DNA of 17,604 nucleotides from Hydrogenophilales bacterium RIFOXYD1_FULL_62_11 (lineage in GTDB: Bacteria > Pseudomonadota > Gammaproteobacteria > Burkholderiales > Thiobacillaceae): positions 59,097 through 76,700 of the forward strand of contig MGZO01000107.1 in NCBI GenBank assembly GCA_001802655.1. Reading direction: 5' to 3'. This document shows positions 15,365 through 17,604 of the stretch, in pieces; the stretch's first letter is position 1; every line of letters begins with the position of its first letter. Below the pieces are notes generated by a model. That model made no database searches and was not told the DNA's origin. It saw only the letters and a list, made by a program, of their open reading frames with translations. Position numbers and translations under genes: made by a program.

Positions 15365-15740
15365 CATCACGGGGTGGGGCTAGCCTAGCGGGCTGTTACT
15401 TGCCGCAAGGTGTCCCATGCCATCAGCACCGAATCCCCGACCTGCTCGCTGACTCGGGTCTCGCCCTGATTGAGCGTCTGAACGCTTGTGGCTGCTGTCG
15501 GTAAAGACCGGCCTTGGGTGACGTCGAACGCTTCGCCACCATGCTGGGCCTTGCGCGGCGAGGGCGCTGGACAGGTGGCGTTGGAGGGCTTAAGCGGTAA
15601 CAGCACAATGGGCCATGCCATTGATCGTCAGGGTGAAGAGGCCATCCTGTTGATTTAGCTGGGTTTTTCAGTTTTTTGAATCGGGCGCCAACGATGCCGA
15701 ATGCGACACTACTGGAAGGCAGTGCCCAACGGGGCTATAG
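15365..15740. other. 376-bp stretch with no confidently supported gene
   Basis: After the galT stop there is an 11-bp inverted repeat GCTAGcCTAGC (15379-15389), part of an 18-bp near-copy of the ndk promoter core. A 78-codon minus-strand open frame (15385-15621, MAWPIVLLPLKPSNATC at its start) has no RBS and no recognisable domain. Just upstream, another minus frame (QLNQQDGLFTLTINGMAHC) runs into it with a shift, so the stretch could hold a second broken gene. Nothing is identified. No strong terminator for galT is evident. Confidence 0.5.
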
Positions 15741-16112
15741 GAGTTAGTCAAGCCTGTCGTGCTTGAATTGACAGAGCGTCAACACATCGTCAGCCTGGGA
15801 AAACCATGCGCTGATTTTCAGCTCTTCATTGATTTCGGCTGGGGCTGGGTGATTTTGGCAAGGGTATTCGTCCTGTTTTTATTTAGGCAAACTTGCCGGT
15901 GAGCGTCCTCAAAGTCGTGGGGTGGCGGGTGCACAACATGCAAAATGATCGCAAGTGGTCGGTGTCACCGAGAGTCCAGCGAGTTACGCGCGAAAGGAAG
16001 GAGGCTGACGGCGGCCGGGTATGTTGAGAATGCAGAAACTGCCCACATATTGGTTGGCGTGGGTGTGGACTACGGTCATGGGCTGGCATTTCGGCCGCCC
16101 GCACGGGTTTAA
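15741..16112 (+). pseudogene. Decayed EAL-domain (c-di-GMP phosphodiesterase) relic with multiple frameshifts
   Basis: Reading across three frames recovers the second half of an EAL domain in correct order. VVLELTERQHIVSL (from 15756) carries the ELTE signature. DFGKG (15851-15865) corresponds to the DDFGxG catalytic region. YSSCFYLGKL (15865-15894) is the segment that normally follows. LPVSVLKVVGWRVHNM (15893-15940) matches LPVxxLKIDGxxVxNM, with the catalytic-site KID changed to KVV, and runs on through QNDRK and RVQRVTRE to about 16000. YVENAETAHILVGVGVDYGHG (16020-16082) and FRPPARV then a stop (16110-16112) match the domain's C-terminal end. At least four frame changes and missing residues show it is dead. 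The EAL motif itself and any GGDEF part are not visible upstream. Confidence 0.85.
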
Positions 16113-16141
16113 CCAAAGTCATGGCGCGAGGAAGGACAAAA

Positions 16142-16174
16142 ATGTTTGAAGCAAAAAGGACCCCTGTTGTTTGA
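16142..16174 (+). other. 10-codon upstream ORF overlapping the hflX start
   Basis: ATG 16142 opens MFEAKRTPVV and stops at TGA 16172-16174. A good RBS (AGGAAGGA, 16130-16137) lies 4 bases before it. The stop overlaps the proposed hflX TTG start at 16167, a layout that would suit translational coupling. It may instead be an accidental frame. Confidence 0.4.
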
Positions 16175-17306
16175 TCGGCACCAAGGGGGGGAGCGCGTCA
16201 TTCTGGTGGCGCTTGATTTCGGTACACCAGATTTTCCCGAAAGTCTGGCTGAATTAAAATTGCTGGCGACGGGTGCCGGCCTCGAAATTCTGGGGGAAGT
16301 TCACGGCAAGCGCAGTCGCCCGGATGCTGCGCTGTTTGCCGGAAGTGGCAAAGCCGACGAAATTGCTGCGCTGGTCGCAGTCACCGGGGCGGAAGTGGTG
16401 GTGTTCAATCATGAGTTGTCGCCAGCGCAGGAGCGTAATCTGGAGCGTCGCCTGCAATGTCGGGTGATCGATCGCACCAGCCTGATTCTCGATATTTTTG
16501 CCAGCCGTGCTAAGAGCGCGGAAGGGAAACTGCAAGTCGAGCTGGCGCAGTTGCAGCACCTGTCTACACGGCTGGTGCGTGGCTGGACCCACCTTGAGCG
16601 TCAACGTGGCGGAGTCGGCATGCGTGGTCCGGGTGAGAAACAGCTTGAAACCGACCGCCGTTTGCTTGGCGTGCGTGTCAAGGCGCTACGTGAACGACTT
16701 GCCAAACTGGGCAAGCAGCGCCGTACCCAGCGGCGTTCGCGCGACCGTCAGCAGGTGCTGTCGGTTGCGCTGGTGGGGTACACCAATGCTGGCAAGTCCA
16801 CCCTGTTTAATGCGCTGACGCGCGCAGGAGCCTATGCTGCCGACCAGTTGTTCGCCACGCTGGACACCACGACGCGCAAGATGTATCTGCCGCAACTGGG
16901 CGAAATAGTGTTGTCCGACACCGTTGGTTTTATTACGCGCTTGCCGCACGATCTGGTTGCCGCATTCCGGGCCACGCTTGAAGCGACTGCCGAAGCTGAT
17001 TTGCTGTTGCATGTGATTGACTCCGCCAGTCCTGGACGCGAGCGGCAGATTGAGGCGGTTGAAAAGGTGCTGGGCGAAATCGGTGCGGATGCGGTTCCGC
17101 AGCTTCGCGTCTATAACAAGCTGGACTTGACTGGTATTGCGCCGGGAGTGGAGCGCGATGAATATGGTAAACTTCAAAACGTCTATGTGTCCGCGCAAAC
17201 TGGCGCGGGGCTTGAACTTTTACGCGATGCGTTGTCTGAAATGCTGGCAGCTAACTGCGTTCGGGACGAGATCGCAGCACCCGACGAAACTGCTACATTC
17301 TCATAG
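16167..17306 (+). CDS. hflX: Ribosome-splitting GTPase HflX
   Basis: A 379-residue GTPase that binds the 50S subunit and splits stalled or heat-stressed ribosomes. The N-terminal HflX domain includes ELSPAQERNLERRLQCRVIDR and the conserved RGPGEKQLETDRR loop (about 153-165). The G domain carries GYTNAGKS at 204-211, DTVGFI, and a G4 NKLD. TTG 16167 is favoured as start: it gives MFDRHQGGERVILVALDFG, the common betaproteobacterial opening, with AAGGA 6 bases upstream (16156-16160). TTG 16146 in the same frame adds 7 residues and is less likely; no in-frame ATG serves the N-terminus. hfq, normally directly upstream, is missing; an EAL relic precedes it. hflK follows after 24 bases. Confidence 0.93.
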   Translation: MFDRHQGGERVILVALDFGTPDFPESLAELKLLATGAGLEILGEVHGKRSRPDAALFAGSGKADEIAALVAVTGAEVVVFNHELSPAQERNLERRLQCRVIDRTSLILDIFASRAKSAEGKLQVELAQLQHLSTRLVRGWTHLERQRGGVGMRGPGEKQLETDRRLLGVRVKALRERLAKLGKQRRTQRRSRDRQQVLSVALVGYTNAGKSTLFNALTRAGAYAADQLFATLDTTTRKMYLPQLGEIVLSDTVGFITRLPHDLVAAFRATLEATAEADLLLHVIDSASPGRERQIEAVEKVLGEIGADAVPQLRVYNKLDLTGIAPGVERDEYGKLQNVYVSAQTGAGLELLRDALSEMLAANCVRDEIAAPDETATFS

Positions 17307-17330
17307 TTCACACTGCATAAAGTAATCAAT

Positions 17331-17604
17331 ATGGCCTGGAACGACCCGCAATGGGGCAATAAAGGAAGTGGTAACAAAAACAGTGGTCCGCCCGATCTGG
17401 ATGAGATGTGGCGGCGCGTCAACGAGCGTCTGAATGGGTTGTTCGGCGGCAAGGGCAAGGTTGAGGGGCCGGATGGTGGCCCGCCCGAAGCGCTGCCGGG
17501 AGGCGGCAACCTGATCGGTTTGTTGTTGGGCTTGGTTATGCTGGTGTGGCTGGCGAGCGGGTTCTACATCGTCGACCAGGGGCAGCGTGGCGTGGAGTTG
17601 CGCT
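17331..17604 (+). CDS. hflK: FtsH protease modulator HflK, N-terminal part (runs off window end)
   Basis: The first 91 residues of HflK, a stomatin/prohibitin-family (SPFH) inner-membrane protein that with HflC encloses and restrains the FtsH protease. It starts MAWNDPQWGNKGSGNKNSGP, then PDLDEMWRRVNERLNGLFGG, a Gly/Pro-rich stretch, and one membrane span at about 60-79 (LIGLLLGLVMLVWLASGFY). It continues into the SPFH start IVDQGQRGVELR. This opening is typical of HflK. The RBS is weak; it starts 24 bases after hflX, so they are likely cotranscribed. The rest lies outside the window. Confidence 0.95.
   Translation, partial: MAWNDPQWGNKGSGNKNSGPPDLDEMWRRVNERLNGLFGGKGKVEGPDGGPPEALPGGGNLIGLLLGLVMLVWLASGFYIVDQGQRGVELR

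Noticed and set aside
14279..15370. 363-codon minus-strand open frame
   Set aside because: Antisense of the GalT-family gene; His/Arg-rich shadow composition and no domain.
15660..15680. T-rich run as a galT terminator
   Set aside because: The runs (GGTTTTTCAGTTTTTTG) lack a preceding GC-rich hairpin and lie about 300 bases after the galT stop.
15883..16122. 79-codon minus-strand open frame upstream of hflX
   Set aside because: It lies opposite the EAL relic, whose plus-strand pieces match a known domain in order; no RBS.

Overview
The window reads as the chromosome of a betaproteobacterium, probably of the Nitrosomonadales/Thiobacillaceae type. This rests on protein character and gene order only; no database search was possible. 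The gene run ndk-rlmN-pilW-rodZ-ispG-hisS-yfgM-bamB-der, with hflX-hflK further on, is the familiar betaproteobacterial housekeeping cluster. No tRNA, rRNA, CRISPR array or intact mobile element was seen.

Layout. Positions 1-1377 (minus strand) hold the start of an unrecognised protein and roxA (ycfD), the ribosomal-protein oxygenase. A divergent promoter region follows, then slyD (metal-binding FKBP isomerase), accA (fatty acid synthesis) and tilS (tRNA-Ile lysidine synthetase). From 4481 to 13443 runs a nine-gene plus-strand cluster: ndk, rlmN, pilW, rodZ, ispG, hisS, yfgM, bamB, der. Several junctions overlap by 4 bases (GTGA or ATGA), which suggests translational coupling. The products serve nucleotide balance, rRNA modification, type IV pilus assembly, cell shape, isoprenoid synthesis, tRNA charging, envelope protein export and folding, and ribosome assembly.

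The block 13444-16166 interrupts the usual der-hfq-hflX order. It contains two small minus-strand conserved-looking genes, a divergent regulatory region with a perfect 12-bp palindrome and terminator-like hairpins, a GalT-family nucleotidylyltransferase, and about 800 bp without an intact gene. Inside that stretch, at about 15741-16112, I could piece together a heavily frameshifted relic of an EAL (cyclic-di-GMP phosphodiesterase) domain. No hfq is visible in any frame. After the relic, hflX appears to start at a rare TTG that overlaps a 10-codon upstream ORF, and hflK begins at 17331 and runs off the end.

No complete new system was found. The points most worth checking are the EAL pseudogene, the missing hfq, the hflX start region, the galT leader, and a likely leaderless roxA transcript.
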